The notes under the pieces are model-generated. The model worked only from the letters and a program-made list of their open reading frames with translations. It was not told the DNA's origin and searched no databases. Position numbers and translations under genes: made by a program. From Solidesulfovibrio sp. (GTDB lineage Bacteria; Desulfobacterota; Desulfovibrionia; Desulfovibrionales; Desulfovibrionaceae), in NCBI RefSeq assembly GCF_038562415.1, contig NZ_JBCFBA010000022.1, positions 1 to 64,000 of the forward strand: 64,000 nucleotides of DNA, read 5' to 3'. Shown one piece after another: positions 17,417 to 25,543 of the stretch. Position 1 is the first letter of the stretch; each line of letters begins with the position of its first letter.

Positions 17417-17710
17417 TAATTACAGTTGATTGACAAAGACAATGAAGCCATTTTCAAATACAATGTTACGTTTTAATGGATCGCATTGATTACCATATGC
17501 AAATACCATTCAAATTTATATTTTATTTATTATGATTCAAAGTATATACTAAAAATATGTAACATAAATTTATGTAAAAACGAATGGATCTTGAATGGTT
17601 TTCCAATAAAAACCGTGGTACCGTACCAGGCTTTTCAAATAACGCTTGACAAACTTCCAAATTTCATAGTACAAAATCTTCAGAAATTGTCAAGAAACAA
17701 AAATTTAAAA

Positions 17711-19321
17711 ATGGATTTAACCATGTCTCAAATAATTATGATTGCTGTTGATTCCATTTCTCCCGGTCCGTGGGACCGTAGCGCATTTTATCAAAAAAAT
17801 ATTGTCACAGCAATTCGTTCGGAAATAGTACAAATAGGTGGTTTGCCAAGTAACAAGTCCATAAAAGTAAGAATGATTGGTGAAAATCAATACGAATGCG
17901 TGAATGGTTGGTGCAGGTTAATAGCTTGTAAAGCAGAAGGAATGGAATCCGTTCCTTGTGTAGTCCATGAATATACAAACGAACAAGCACTGTATGAATT
18001 TATACGGGAAAATGTCCAACACGAATTGACACCTTTAATGGTAGGAAAACTGGGATTGCTTGCTCAAGACGGCAATACGTATAATGGTGGGAGGGGAATT
18101 ACTTCACCTTTGGGTGAAATATGCCGAACCACGGGTGTTGATAGAAGTAATCTTTCAAATTATATGATTAGGAGAAGAGTGTACGATCATGTAGTTGCAA
18201 CTGGTGAATTGACAGAAAAAGAAAAAGAAGAAATTGCCATAAAATCAAAACAATTATACAAAATTCGTGATACATGTGAAGATTGTTGGTTACCATTTGC
18301 TAAATACATAGCAAATGGTGGAGATACAAGCAGAATTGATAAAAGTAAAAATCTCATTGAAAGAATAGCAGGAATTCCAAATCATCAATATATTACAAAT
18401 GAAATAATAACATTTCCCAAAATGGTTGAAATGTCTTTAGGTAATCATACTGGGGAAGGCGCGTTGAAAATGGTTGTTGAAGATGTCGTCAACACCATTA
18501 ATGTCTTGAACGAACAGGGAGAAGCTGAAAAGATTGTAGAATTTAAAAAATGGTTAAAAGAAAATGCCATACAATACGATGGAAATAGACCGTTCGTCAG
18601 GTTTAGAGATGTAAAAACAAAATGTTTATCACTGCAAAACAATACTGACAACCATAGTGGTGATCTTATCGTAAATGAAGACGCCCGAAATTTTATTGAT
18701 ACCATTCAAGACGATTCTATACATGCGTGCTGGCTGGATTTGCCGTATGGTGTTGGATATCATTCTATTCATCAACGAGGACGGGCTATTGACGGCGATA
18801 CAGAACGTGAAGCTACCGAATTGCATAGTTTTGTTGCAACAAAATTATTTGATAAAATGGTTGAAAATAGTTATGTTTTTGTTTGGTTTTCGCCAATAAT
18901 GGTAAGCACTATATCAACATTGTTTGAGGATGTTGGATTTAAGTTGGATTCTTTTTTTATTTGGAAAAAATTGAATCATGGGCAATTAACTGCGTCAAGT
19001 ATACTGAACATCAATGAACAAGCACTGATATTTACCAAAGGCCGGCCTACATGGCTTACACGAAATAACAATTTTTTTGAATGCGCATCGCCGGAAAACA
19101 AATTGCACCCTTGCGAAAAACCGTTTGAATTGTGTGAATATATCGTACCAAATATCATTGCATCAGGACAGACACTTTTAGATTTATCGTTTGGAAGTGG
19201 TAACGCACTGAAGGCGGCAAGACGCCATGGTTGCCGGATCATGGGATGCGAATTAGACACTAACCATTTTGCAGTTGGTTACAATAACATTTACCAAGAT
19301 GATAATCAACAAGTGGCGTAA
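17711..19321 (+). CDS. ParB-domain / DNA adenine or cytosine-N4 methyltransferase fusion
   Basis: The protein is about 536 residues from ATG 17711; an open frame extends upstream to 17486 (TTG), and no clear ribosome site decides. The first ~100 residues are ParB-like: MIAVDSISPGPWDR, a central GENQYECVNGWCRL, and ENVQHELTP. A helix-turn-helix-like part follows (ICRTTGVDRSNLSNYM). The C-terminal half is an amino-methyltransferase: DLPY at 343-346 (motif IV, a variant of DPPY) and FGSG at 494-497 followed by GCELD for SAM binding. The order, with motif IV before motif I, places it in the beta-type arrangement. Such fusions occur on phages and islands. A restriction partner is not fused; the two nuclease-like genes at 24.9-26.1 kb are candidates only. 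Confidence 0.82.
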   Translation: MDLTMSQIIMIAVDSISPGPWDRSAFYQKNIVTAIRSEIVQIGGLPSNKSIKVRMIGENQYECVNGWCRLIACKAEGMESVPCVVHEYTNEQALYEFIRENVQHELTPLMVGKLGLLAQDGNTYNGGRGITSPLGEICRTTGVDRSNLSNYMIRRRVYDHVVATGELTEKEKEEIAIKSKQLYKIRDTCEDCWLPFAKYIANGGDTSRIDKSKNLIERIAGIPNHQYITNEIITFPKMVEMSLGNHTGEGALKMVVEDVVNTINVLNEQGEAEKIVEFKKWLKENAIQYDGNRPFVRFRDVKTKCLSLQNNTDNHSGDLIVNEDARNFIDTIQDDSIHACWLDLPYGVGYHSIHQRGRAIDGDTEREATELHSFVATKLFDKMVENSYVFVWFSPIMVSTISTLFEDVGFKLDSFFIWKKLNHGQLTASSILNINEQALIFTKGRPTWLTRNNNFFECASPENKLHPCEKPFELCEYIVPNIIASGQTLLDLSFGSGNALKAARRHGCRIMGCELDTNHFAVGYNNIYQDDNQQVA

Positions 19322-19369
19322 TAATGGTAGAAGTACCCCCCAGCAGAGTAACGCCACCAGAGGGTATGG

Positions 19370-19394
19370 AAATGGTGCCGCCACCATTTTTAAT
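19370..19394 (+). terminator. Intrinsic terminator after the methyltransferase
   Basis: AAATGGTG (19370-19377) pairs with CACCATTT (19382-19389) around a CCGC loop and runs into further T bases. It lies 49 bp after the methyltransferase stop and just before the stop of the convergent gene. Confidence 0.7.
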
Positions 19395-20731
19395 CAATCA
19401 ATTGTGTAAAATTCATCATCGTCGTCAAGTTCGCTGTTGATAAATTTGTATAATGCTAATTTTAAATTCTTTTTATATGCACTATACTCAGATTTGTTTG
19501 AATACAAAGATTTTAATGCACGACTCGCATTAACCATTGTTGAAAAACCAATGCGTGATGATTTTTCTTTTGTGTTTATGTTTTCCATTTGTTTTTCGTC
19601 CTTTGTTGGTCCAGTTGGAATAAAATTGATATTTTTACCATTTTCTAATTTTTCAATTATATCTTCGTAAATTGACCATGTTTCCATAATTCCATTTTCA
19701 TTTATAATTAACGGATTAAATACTTTCTTCATACAGAAAATCATAAAATTATTCAAATCTTGGGTGATATTATCAATCAAAATATATATCTTATAACCAT
19801 TATTTCCAACATTTTCTAACCATTGATCTAATTTGTATGATTGGATGGAGTATTCAATTCTGTGGATAAGGCGATCATTTTTCTTCAAATACTTGTAAAG
19901 CTTGTCTTTCTTGGTTTTGGTGCCTTCAGCCTTGCTGTTATTGATTATATTTTGGTATTCGCTGGGAATCTGTAAATAATCTTTGTAATACTTAAACCAA
20001 TGGTCGTTATCAATTTCAAATATTATATCATATATTTTGTTGTAAAATTTAACCATTGTTTTGCAAGATTGGTTAAATCTGGTTTTCGATTTGTCGTTGA
20101 AAAATTTGTATGTATAAAAATAATTTTCATTTGTATTAAATGATGAAGATGATGTTGAATTTTTGTGCGTTTGAATGGTTTGAAATGCGGAACGTATAAA
20201 TTTACAATTTTTGTTATTTTGATCATAGAATTTTCCAATAGTACTTTGAAATTCTTTCAAAATATTTTTGCCGCCAAGTATATCAACATAAACTTCAATC
20301 TCGGACATTTTTAAGCGTCTTTTCAAATATGAATTCATATCTTTATCTTCAAATTCATATTCAATAATGGTAAAAAATAATGAAATAAAATTTATATAAT
20401 CTAATATATCTATCTGCCTCAATAAAGTTGAATAAAAATCAAATGCAACGTTAGGTGCGTCACCATCGTTAATCGTTACTTTAAATTCATCAAATGTATA
20501 ACCATTCAATGTAAATACGTTTTTATTTTTTATTTGAATCAAATGTTTATTTAAATCATTTCCAGATGCTTCAATTTTGCTCCTTGTTTTAATCATTTCA
20601 AGTTGCTTAGATGTAAAGTTGAATAATTTGCATTGAAACTTATCAACACCTAACACGAGTTTTAATTTGTCATTGTCATTTCGTTGATTTTTGTTGACTT
20701 CTAAAACATTTAATGGTAATAAATCATTCAT
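19394..20731 (-). CDS. Hypothetical 445-residue protein (possible replication or defence protein)
   Basis: I do not recognise this protein with confidence. It is 445 residues, very rich in Asn, Lys and Ile, without signal peptide or membrane segment. GGAGA lies at good spacing before ATG 20731. The segment MVKFYNKIYDIIFEID near the middle resembles the conserved Y-x-K stretch of phage/plasmid replication proteins of the filamentous-phage type, but no catalytic motif could be confirmed. The C-terminus is acidic (SELDDDDEFYTID). It is convergent with the methyltransferase gene. Because it is the largest cargo gene without an assigned function, it could be the replication protein or the main defence/effector protein of the element. 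Confidence 0.6.
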   Translation of the reverse strand: MNDLLPLNVLEVNKNQRNDNDKLKLVLGVDKFQCKLFNFTSKQLEMIKTRSKIEASGNDLNKHLIQIKNKNVFTLNGYTFDEFKVTINDGDAPNVAFDFYSTLLRQIDILDYINFISLFFTIIEYEFEDKDMNSYLKRRLKMSEIEVYVDILGGKNILKEFQSTIGKFYDQNNKNCKFIRSAFQTIQTHKNSTSSSSFNTNENYFYTYKFFNDKSKTRFNQSCKTMVKFYNKIYDIIFEIDNDHWFKYYKDYLQIPSEYQNIINNSKAEGTKTKKDKLYKYLKKNDRLIHRIEYSIQSYKLDQWLENVGNNGYKIYILIDNITQDLNNFMIFCMKKVFNPLIINENGIMETWSIYEDIIEKLENGKNINFIPTGPTKDEKQMENINTKEKSSRIGFSTMVNASRALKSLYSNKSEYSAYKKNLKLALYKFINSELDDDDEFYTID

Positions 20732-21092
20732 GTATATACTCTCCTTTTAAACAATGGTTGAATTGATTGGTGGTCAATTTAACCATTTCTTTTTATTATT
20801 TACGTGTATTTGTTTATCATTTTATTATGACTCTCGTAATGATATATGTTTACAATTTTATGTACTTCACCATCAATTTCATAGTTTATTTGAAATTATT
20901 TTGTACATAAATATATATGTCCAAGGGGGTTACCCCCCTTGACCCCCTTGCACGTTGTGCTTTAAGAACAAAGATACAAAATGTTTATATAATATTTTTA
21001 ATGGATTTTCAATTATTTTTTGAAAAAATGTTGTCATTGAATAATATTTGTTTACGATTCTTGCACTAATTATAGTCTGGATTTGTATTAAG

Positions 21093-21272
21093 ATGAATGG
21101 ATGGCATAAGATTATTTTTGTTCCTAATGGAGCGAAAGTGCTTTTAGTAAATCTTACACCATCCATTGAAAATATCTTTGTTGAGGACTTGGAAAAATTA
21201 TGTTTACTTTTATTTTTGTATTTGCATAAAAACATTATGTATACCAACATTTTTAGATTAATTTCATTTTAG
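21093..21272 (+). CDS. Small hypothetical protein (weak)
   Basis: A 59-codon ORF (MNGWHKIIFVPNGAKVLL...) ends four bases before a clear plus-strand terminator, the main reason to list it. No strong ribosome site is visible, and an antisense ORF overlaps it (20930-21250). No family is recognised. Confidence 0.25.
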   Translation: MNGWHKIIFVPNGAKVLLVNLTPSIENIFVEDLEKLCLLLFLYLHKNIMYTNIFRLISF

Positions 21273-21276
21273 TTTT

Positions 21277-21307
21277 CCGTGGCGTATATTAATGCGCCAC
21301 GGTTTTT
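21277..21307 (+). terminator. Intrinsic terminator CCGTGGCG...CGCCACGG-TTTTT
   Basis: A perfect 8-bp stem CCGTGGCG / CGCCACGG with a 10-nt loop is followed by TTTTT on the plus strand. It implies a plus-strand transcript ending here. It also lies just past the stop of the minus-strand gene at 21315. Confidence 0.75.
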
Positions 21308-21314
21308 ATATATA

Positions 21315-21632
21315 TTAAAATCCATTCATATATTCATTGTTTTGAATATTATGCATTAACGCTTTGAATGGATCATAATCGTCACGTCTCCAATCATTTA
21401 TTATTTCTGATTCGTTCACTTCAATTTTATTATTATTTGTAATTTTAGTCGGTTTATTGATTAGGGTCCATGTATTTAAATTACTGTTTTCATTTTCAAT
21501 AAATTGCCTAGTTAGCATCACATATAGTGATGAAATTGATATTTTATTTGATTTACACCACTTTGATACCGATTTGTATTCATCATTATCAAGATATACA
21601 TTTACACGAGTTTTATTTTTACTTAACGGCAT
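21315..21632 (-). CDS. Ribbon-helix-helix-like DNA-binding protein
   Basis: The protein is 105 residues from ATG 21632, chosen because GGAG lies seven bases upstream; longer in-frame starts (21647, 21662) have none. TRVNVYLDNDEYKSVSKWC followed by KISISSLYVMLTRQFIE fits a ribbon-helix-helix fold: one basic beta strand, then two helices. Such proteins are typical autorepressors or mobilisation/partition accessory factors on plasmids and islands. The C-terminal part is acidic and unassigned. It is the last gene of a three-gene minus-strand operon. Confidence 0.6.
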   Translation of the reverse strand: MPLSKNKTRVNVYLDNDEYKSVSKWCKSNKISISSLYVMLTRQFIENENSNLNTWTLINKPTKITNNNKIEVNESEIINDWRRDDYDPFKALMHNIQNNEYMNGF

Positions 21633-21891
21633 TTTGCTTTTCTCCATTGTTTTTATTTGCAATTTTGCTTTCGTGGCGTGCCACCACGTCTTCTAACGCG
21701 GCTACAAGATCAGTAATTTGTTTAAGTGATATGATGCTCAATCCGTATTTTATCAATAAATTATTCAATTTTTTGATTTGAACATTAAACTTAACGTTAC
21801 GAACAAGATTTGACGATGCCAATGGCGATAGAGCGTATTTTTTATTTATATTTTCGCGGACTTTACTTTTGTCCTTTGGCTTCAGTTTCAT
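21619..21891 (-). CDS. Small hypothetical basic protein
   Basis: The protein is 90 residues from ATG 21891, which has GGAGG seven bases upstream. It is lysine-rich at the start (MKLKPKDKSKVRENINKKY) and then helical, with a possible leucine-rich amphipathic stretch (IKKLNNLLIKYGLSIISLKQITDLVAALEDV split over residues 40-70). No family recognised. Its 3' end overlaps the next gene's start by 14 bp, so the two are translationally coupled. A mobilisation accessory (MobC-like) role is possible but unproven. Confidence 0.55.
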   Translation of the reverse strand: MKLKPKDKSKVRENINKKYALSPLASSNLVRNVKFNVQIKKLNNLLIKYGLSIISLKQITDLVAALEDVVARHESKIANKNNGEKQNAVK

Positions 21892-21892
21892 T

Positions 21893-22504
21893 CTATTTTC
21901 CTCCATTATTAATGGTGTTTATCAATGATTTCTTTATCAAATTGAAAAGCAATGGTTCTCCACAACCATTATCCAAACCGATCATATGGATTAGAAATCT
22001 GTTGAATTGGATATGATTTGCACTATTAAAGTCAATTTTATCAATTAGCTGAGTCAGAAAATTTTCTAAGTTAGACGGAAATGTTAGGATATCATTGCAT
22101 TTTGCAAACTCAGTATATAGGTATTCATAGAAAGGCATTGATTTTGTTTTGGTACTTTTATTGATTTCATCTTTAGTGGAGTTGATAAGTTCTTTGGTCG
22201 TTTGGTTCAAAATAGTAATGCTATATCCACTATTTATTAGTTCTATTGCTAATTCTTGGTAATTCGGCAATGCAAGTAATACAATATTTTCAACATTCGA
22301 TTTTTTTAGAATAGTAAAATGGTCTTCGTTGATTTCATAATTTGCAAAATGTGATACGCTTTTATAGCCAGTCAGACTCATTATGTTATATGTATCGTCC
22401 CTTGATGGCGTTATTATAATTGTGTCAGTGTTTGATGTTGATTGCTCCCATACAACTTTATCAATCAATCCGACATGCATAAAAATATCATTTTCATTGC
22501 TCAT
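21893..22504 (-). CDS. Hypothetical protein, possible divergent TOPRIM-like fold
   Basis: The 203-residue protein is first in the three-gene operon; an excellent GGAGG precedes ATG 22504. No family is certain. The pattern TIIITPSRDD ... NIMSLTGYKSVS ... VENIVLLALPNYQELAIELI has the strand-turn-strand spacing of TOPRIM domains found in phage and island primase-related proteins, but the usual Glu and DxD residues are not preserved. It could therefore be an inactive relative or something unrelated. Downstream genes begin one base after its stop. Confidence 0.5.
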   Translation of the reverse strand: MSNENDIFMHVGLIDKVVWEQSTSNTDTIIITPSRDDTYNIMSLTGYKSVSHFANYEINEDHFTILKKSNVENIVLLALPNYQELAIELINSGYSITILNQTTKELINSTKDEINKSTKTKSMPFYEYLYTEFAKCNDILTFPSNLENFLTQLIDKIDFNSANHIQFNRFLIHMIGLDNGCGEPLLFNLIKKSLINTINNGGK

Positions 22505-22559
22505 TTATTACCTCCAAAATAATTTATAAATGTTTTACCGCCACCTAAAGATAAAATTA

Positions 22560-22583
22560 AAAGTGACAAGTGAAAGTGACAAG
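22560..22583 (+). repeat. Tandem direct repeat AAAGTGACAAG x2
   Basis: AAAGTGACAAG occurs at 22560-22570 and 22573-22583, a 13-bp period, with a partial third unit (AAAAGTGA) about 40 bp on. The pair lies upstream of the divergent minus-strand operon starting at 22504. It could be an operator or iteron-like site. Confidence 0.4.
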
Positions 22584-22653
22584 CATTGAAAGCCAATGAT
22601 TTTGAACGTGGTGATAGAAATTAAAAGTGAAACTGATAGATTGAATGGTAAAA

Positions 22654-22794
22654 ATGCCACCACCGGCCAGCCTGGAAATGGTGGAGGTGCTGATCGGCGT
22701 GGTGGTCCTGATGGTGGCCGGGCTGGTCCGGGAAATGGTGGTGGGGTCTATAATGGTTCCAAAGGCGTGGAGGGAGGCCAGGAGACGCCATTAG
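22654..22794 (+). CDS. Possible 46-residue single-pass membrane peptide
   Basis: A GC-rich patch inside the AT-rich element encodes a 46-residue ORF with a hydrophobic core (VEVLIGVVVLMVAGLV) and a basic tail (PKAWREARRRH). The layout fits a small membrane peptide. No clear ribosome site is seen. A second frame across the same bases gives a glycine-rich product that looks artificial. The base composition suggests the patch came from a high-GC genome. Confidence 0.35.
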   Translation: MPPPASLEMVEVLIGVVVLMVAGLVREMVVGSIMVPKAWREARRRH

Positions 22795-22972
22795 CGCCAC
22801 GAGAAAGCGCTTAATTCACTCGGTTGATAGTCCGCCTGCCCGCATGGCGAAAAGCCAGGAGAAGGGATTCTGGCGTGAAAGTGAGAGCTACGCCCTTGAC
22901 TAAACTAATTTTAAGATTAACTTGCTGAACAGATTTAATTTCCCATATCAGTAATCTTTGAAGGAAGGTCAG

Positions 22973-23437
22973 ATGGTCTCATCCAAATCAAAAATTTCTT
23001 TTTGGGTGATTATCATTGCTTGTGTGTTCATTGTTGTTGCTGCTTTTCCTAATGGTATGAAAACATTGATTGAGTTTGCTAAACTGATAGTTGCTCTTGC
23101 TTGGCCCGTAGCTTTTTGTTTTGCTGTATATTTCTTTAAAGATGAGCTGAAAGCCTTCATCAATAAGGTAGAATTCTTTAAAGGCCCTGGTTTTGAAGTG
23201 AGAATGTCAAATGCTGAAAATAAAATTGCAAATTTAGAAAATGACGTTCGTGATGTTGTAGCCAAGGTTGATAGTATCCATCTTGGGTTAAGTGCCCACC
23301 CCGTAACTGTGAAGACAGAAGTGAATGCAGAAGTTGCAGCCGCAACAATGGGGTTGAAGGTAAATCCCGTAACTGTTAAAATAGAAAACGGAAAAGATTA
23401 TAGCCAGGCTGGCGAGACGGATACGGTTAAAAAATAA
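22973..23437 (+). CDS. Membrane-anchored coiled-coil protein
   Basis: The 154-residue protein has AAGGAAGG before ATG 22973. Two membrane helices are visible (about residues 9-30 and 41-62), then FKGPGFEVRMSNAENKIANLENDV, a heptad-like coiled coil. The C-terminal region holds two imperfect copies of a PVTVK unit (HPVTVKTEVN and NPVTVKIENG). The protein probably sits in the inner membrane with its coiled coil in the cytoplasm. Function unknown. It is followed by the convergent serine recombinase gene 39 bp away. Confidence 0.65.
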   Translation: MVSSKSKISFWVIIIACVFIVVAAFPNGMKTLIEFAKLIVALAWPVAFCFAVYFFKDELKAFINKVEFFKGPGFEVRMSNAENKIANLENDVRDVVAKVDSIHLGLSAHPVTVKTEVNAEVAAATMGLKVNPVTVKIENGKDYSQAGETDTVKK

Positions 23438-23476
23438 AAAGTTGTTTATGGAATTTTATTATTGCCTGCCGTTCAT

Positions 23477-24181
23477 TTAATTTTTTGTGTTGCGGTAATA
23501 AACATTATACACGTTCCCCATCGTCCATTTTTTGCCACTTGTTGATGCGATCCCATCGTCATTTAAAACATCCGCAATTTGTTTAAATGTCTTCTGGTGA
23601 CCGTACTTATCTTTGCGACGTAATTTTTTAATCAAGTTAATGATTTCTGGTGATACTTCCTTGACGCTTTTTCTCCCTTCGCATTTTTCCCCGGCATTTC
23701 TTTTTCTTTCCCGTGATAGACGCAATTTTTTTACCAGAAGATTTTTTTCCAATTCGCTAAATACTGCTTGTATTTGGACAAGGGCCTTCCGCATCGGGTC
23801 ACCCATGTATGCGTCAGTAACATTTTCTCCAGTTCTTGCCGATATTAAAGTGATATTCTTTGCAGCAAGGTAAAGTATCAATGATTCCTGAATTCTTACT
23901 TCCCTAGCTAATCGGTCAAGCCCTTCCACCACAATTATTCTGATTCCATTTGATAGGATGCTTTCAACCATTTCCAGGAAGGCGGGGCGGTCATCTTCAC
24001 CCTTCGTGCCTGACACTCCGCGTTCCTCATACACGTTGACCAGCTCGTAACCGTTTTCCAGACAGTAGCGGGTGATTTCATCCTTCTGCCGGTCGAATCC
24101 GTCCCCGGTGATCTGACCGGCTCCACTGACACGCACATACCCGTATACACCGGGGCGATTTTCGGCTTGTTTTTTGGCCAT
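23477..24181 (-). CDS. Serine recombinase (resolvase/invertase family)
   Basis: The 234-residue protein is a serine recombinase: YVRVSGAG with catalytic Ser19, DGFDRQ, ERGVSGTK, and the arginine-bearing EGLDRLAREVR. A C-terminal basic helix-turn-helix region (KTFKQIADVLNDDGIASTSGKKW) follows. ATG 24181 has AGGA at correct spacing; the upstream in-frame ATG at 24211 lies inside a small hairpin (ACCATTA-TTTT-TAATGGT, 24207-24224). It could act as a resolvase, an invertase or a second excision system of the element. No inverted sites for a switch were found near it. Confidence 0.88.
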   Translation of the reverse strand: MAKKQAENRPGVYGYVRVSGAGQITGDGFDRQKDEITRYCLENGYELVNVYEERGVSGTKGEDDRPAFLEMVESILSNGIRIIVVEGLDRLAREVRIQESLILYLAAKNITLISARTGENVTDAYMGDPMRKALVQIQAVFSELEKNLLVKKLRLSRERKRNAGEKCEGRKSVKEVSPEIINLIKKLRRKDKYGHQKTFKQIADVLNDDGIASTSGKKWTMGNVYNVYYRNTKN

Positions 24182-24395
24182 TTGTTTTTCCTCAAACGAC
24201 TTATTTACCATTATTTTTAATGGTTTATGAATGTTTTGTCAATCAATTTCTGAAGAATTTGACAAAATGTACTGGTCTTGGCTCAGGTGAAAATGGTCGT
24301 CGTCGCTATGCCATCGCCTCGAGCAGGGGGCAAATCCATTAGTGAGGCCACAACTCTTGTCTGGGTAGCGGCACCACCTTTTTCAGCAAAGGCGG

Positions 24396-24426
24396 TTGAC
24401 AAGAATAACATAGTTGTTATTTTAAT
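24396..24426 (+). promoter_or_regulatory. Promoter-like site with central dyad AATAACA-TAGT-TGTTATT
   Basis: TTGACA (24396-24401) is followed by TATTTT or TTTAAT at 16-19 bp. Between them is a perfect 7-bp dyad, AATAACA / TGTTATT (24404-24421), overlapping the spacer as an operator would. It sits 70 bp before the gene at 24493. The rest of the 311-bp gap 24182-24492 shows no convincing gene. Confidence 0.5.
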
Positions 24427-24492
24427 TGTTTGAGGAAGGTTAAGGAGGGATTTTAGTAGTATTGTCAATAAAATAAAAAAAGGGGAAGAGCC

Positions 24493-24732
24493 GTGGGATT
24501 CAATGACCATATTGATTGGGATTTACACTATGCGATTACTGATTTAGTTGATGAAGGATATATTGAGGATAAATCGCCAGCGTATGGTGTAGCTCAACAA
24601 GTTATTCACAGCGGTTACGATAGCTTGTCTCAGAAGCAACGAATTTTGTATGATTCGGTTGTTGTCCCTGCATTAAGTGAAAGAGGTGAAGAGATAAAAA
24701 TGATTCATATAACGAATTCGGCCCAAGATTGA
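24493..24732 (+). CDS. Small acidic hypothetical protein
   Basis: The 79-residue protein starts at GTG 24493 with an AGGGGAAG purine run upstream. It is acidic and soluble: IDWDLHYAITDLVDEGYIEDKSPAYGV in the first half, then GYDSLSQKQRILYDSVVVPAL, a segment reminiscent of small conserved proteins on plasmids and islands. No motif gives a function. It is placed directly behind the promoter-like site at 24396-24426. Confidence 0.55.
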   Translation: MGFNDHIDWDLHYAITDLVDEGYIEDKSPAYGVAQQVIHSGYDSLSQKQRILYDSVVVPALSERGEEIKMIHITNSAQD

Positions 24733-24782
24733 TATAGATTGGCTATAATAGCTGGTTTATCGCTTTTGGTTGATTATTTTTA

Positions 24783-24822
24783 ATGACCCCGTATCGTAAG
24801 CTATATTATGATACGGGGTCAT
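24783..24822 (+). repeat. Perfect 13-bp inverted repeat ATGACCCCGTATC
   Basis: ATGACCCCGTATC (24783-24795) and its exact complement (24810-24822) flank a 14-nt AT-rich loop. It follows the stop at 24732 by 50 bp. No T-run follows, so it may be a rho-type end, an operator or a recombinase site. Confidence 0.6.
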
Positions 24823-24899
24823 CGTTCTGTGACGATGTTTTCGTAATTGTTTATATGTGTGTTAAAATTGCTATATATGATGATTTAGGATGGTGTTGA

Positions 24900-25502
24900 A
24901 TGCGGAATGAAAACTATGATATGCCATCGGTTAAAACTCGATATGGGGATTATTTATTTAGATCCAAACTAGAAGCAAAATGGGCAGTTTTTATGGATTT
25001 GCTTTGTGTTTCATATAAATATGAGCCTGAAAAAGCTGTCGTGGGAGTCAATTTTTTTGAATGCACATATATCCCAGATTTCTTCTTAGATGAAATTGAG
25101 CTTTACCTTGAGATAAAACCAAGATTGCCAGTTGATAAAGAGCTTCGCAAGGCTGCTGCTTGGGCAAATGTTATGGGTAATGTTGTTTTTTTTCACGAAT
25201 TAGCACCGAATAACGGCAGAAAAATGTCGTATAGTTCGGAAGGGTCGCCTATATATAGTCGTGATGATTGGTGGTGGAGCGAGTGCCCACGCTGCTTAAA
25301 AATCGATATAGCATTTAAGGGTATTCCTACTTGTGGATGTTATAGTGAAGAAGAACTTGATAAGATGAGTGGGGGCGGGTTGAAAGATATCGATTTTGAA
25401 AAAACAAAAAATATTTTAAATGCATTTTCTATTGCGAAAAATTATAAGTTTGTTACTCCTAAAAAAATAGCGCCTCTAAATCGCCGATTTGGATTGCTGT
25501 AG
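24900..25502 (+). CDS. PD-(D/E)XK nuclease-like protein with zinc-binding cysteines
   Basis: The 200-residue protein has the layout of phage-type PD-(D/E)XK nucleases: FRSKLEAKWAVFMDLL with Glu25, YIPDFFL with Asp60, and YLEIKPR with Glu71 and Lys73. It also has four cysteines (129, 132, 145, 147) in CPRC...CGC, likely a zinc site. It should cut DNA or be derived from a DNA-cutting enzyme. The second PD-(D/E)XK-like gene follows 41 bp downstream in the same direction, and both probably form one unit. Together with the ParB-methyltransferase it may be part of a defence function of the element; this is inference. Confidence 0.65.
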   Translation: MRNENYDMPSVKTRYGDYLFRSKLEAKWAVFMDLLCVSYKYEPEKAVVGVNFFECTYIPDFFLDEIELYLEIKPRLPVDKELRKAAAWANVMGNVVFFHELAPNNGRKMSYSSEGSPIYSRDDWWWSECPRCLKIDIAFKGIPTCGCYSEEELDKMSGGGLKDIDFEKTKNILNAFSIAKNYKFVTPKKIAPLNRRFGLL

Positions 25503-25543
25503 TTTATAACTTTTTATTTCTATGTAGATTTACGGGGTTTATT

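Larger units (their letters stand above)
20732..21314. other. 583-bp low-coding AT-rich region of the element
   Basis: No convincing long gene is seen here. The stretch holds a C/G-rich hairpin (AAGGGGG at 20923-20929 facing CCCCCTT at 20934-20940) that stands out in AT-rich DNA and resembles the host intergenic repeats. It also holds a weak plus-strand ORF at 21093-21272 and a clear terminator at 21277-21307. Confidence 0.5.

Noticed and set aside
20930-21250. Minus-strand ORF of 106 codons
   Set aside because: It has no ribosome site and no recognisable domain, overlaps the opposite ORF, and its end is made from the G/C-run hairpin.
22596-22814. Glycine-rich 72-codon ORF
   Set aside because: Its low-complexity GGG-type product results from the GC-rich patch; the other frame (22654-22794) gives a more protein-like sequence.
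24283-24510. Minus-strand ORF of 75 codons before the small acidic protein gene
   Set aside because: It has no good ribosome site and overlaps the promoter-like dyad and the start of the opposite gene.
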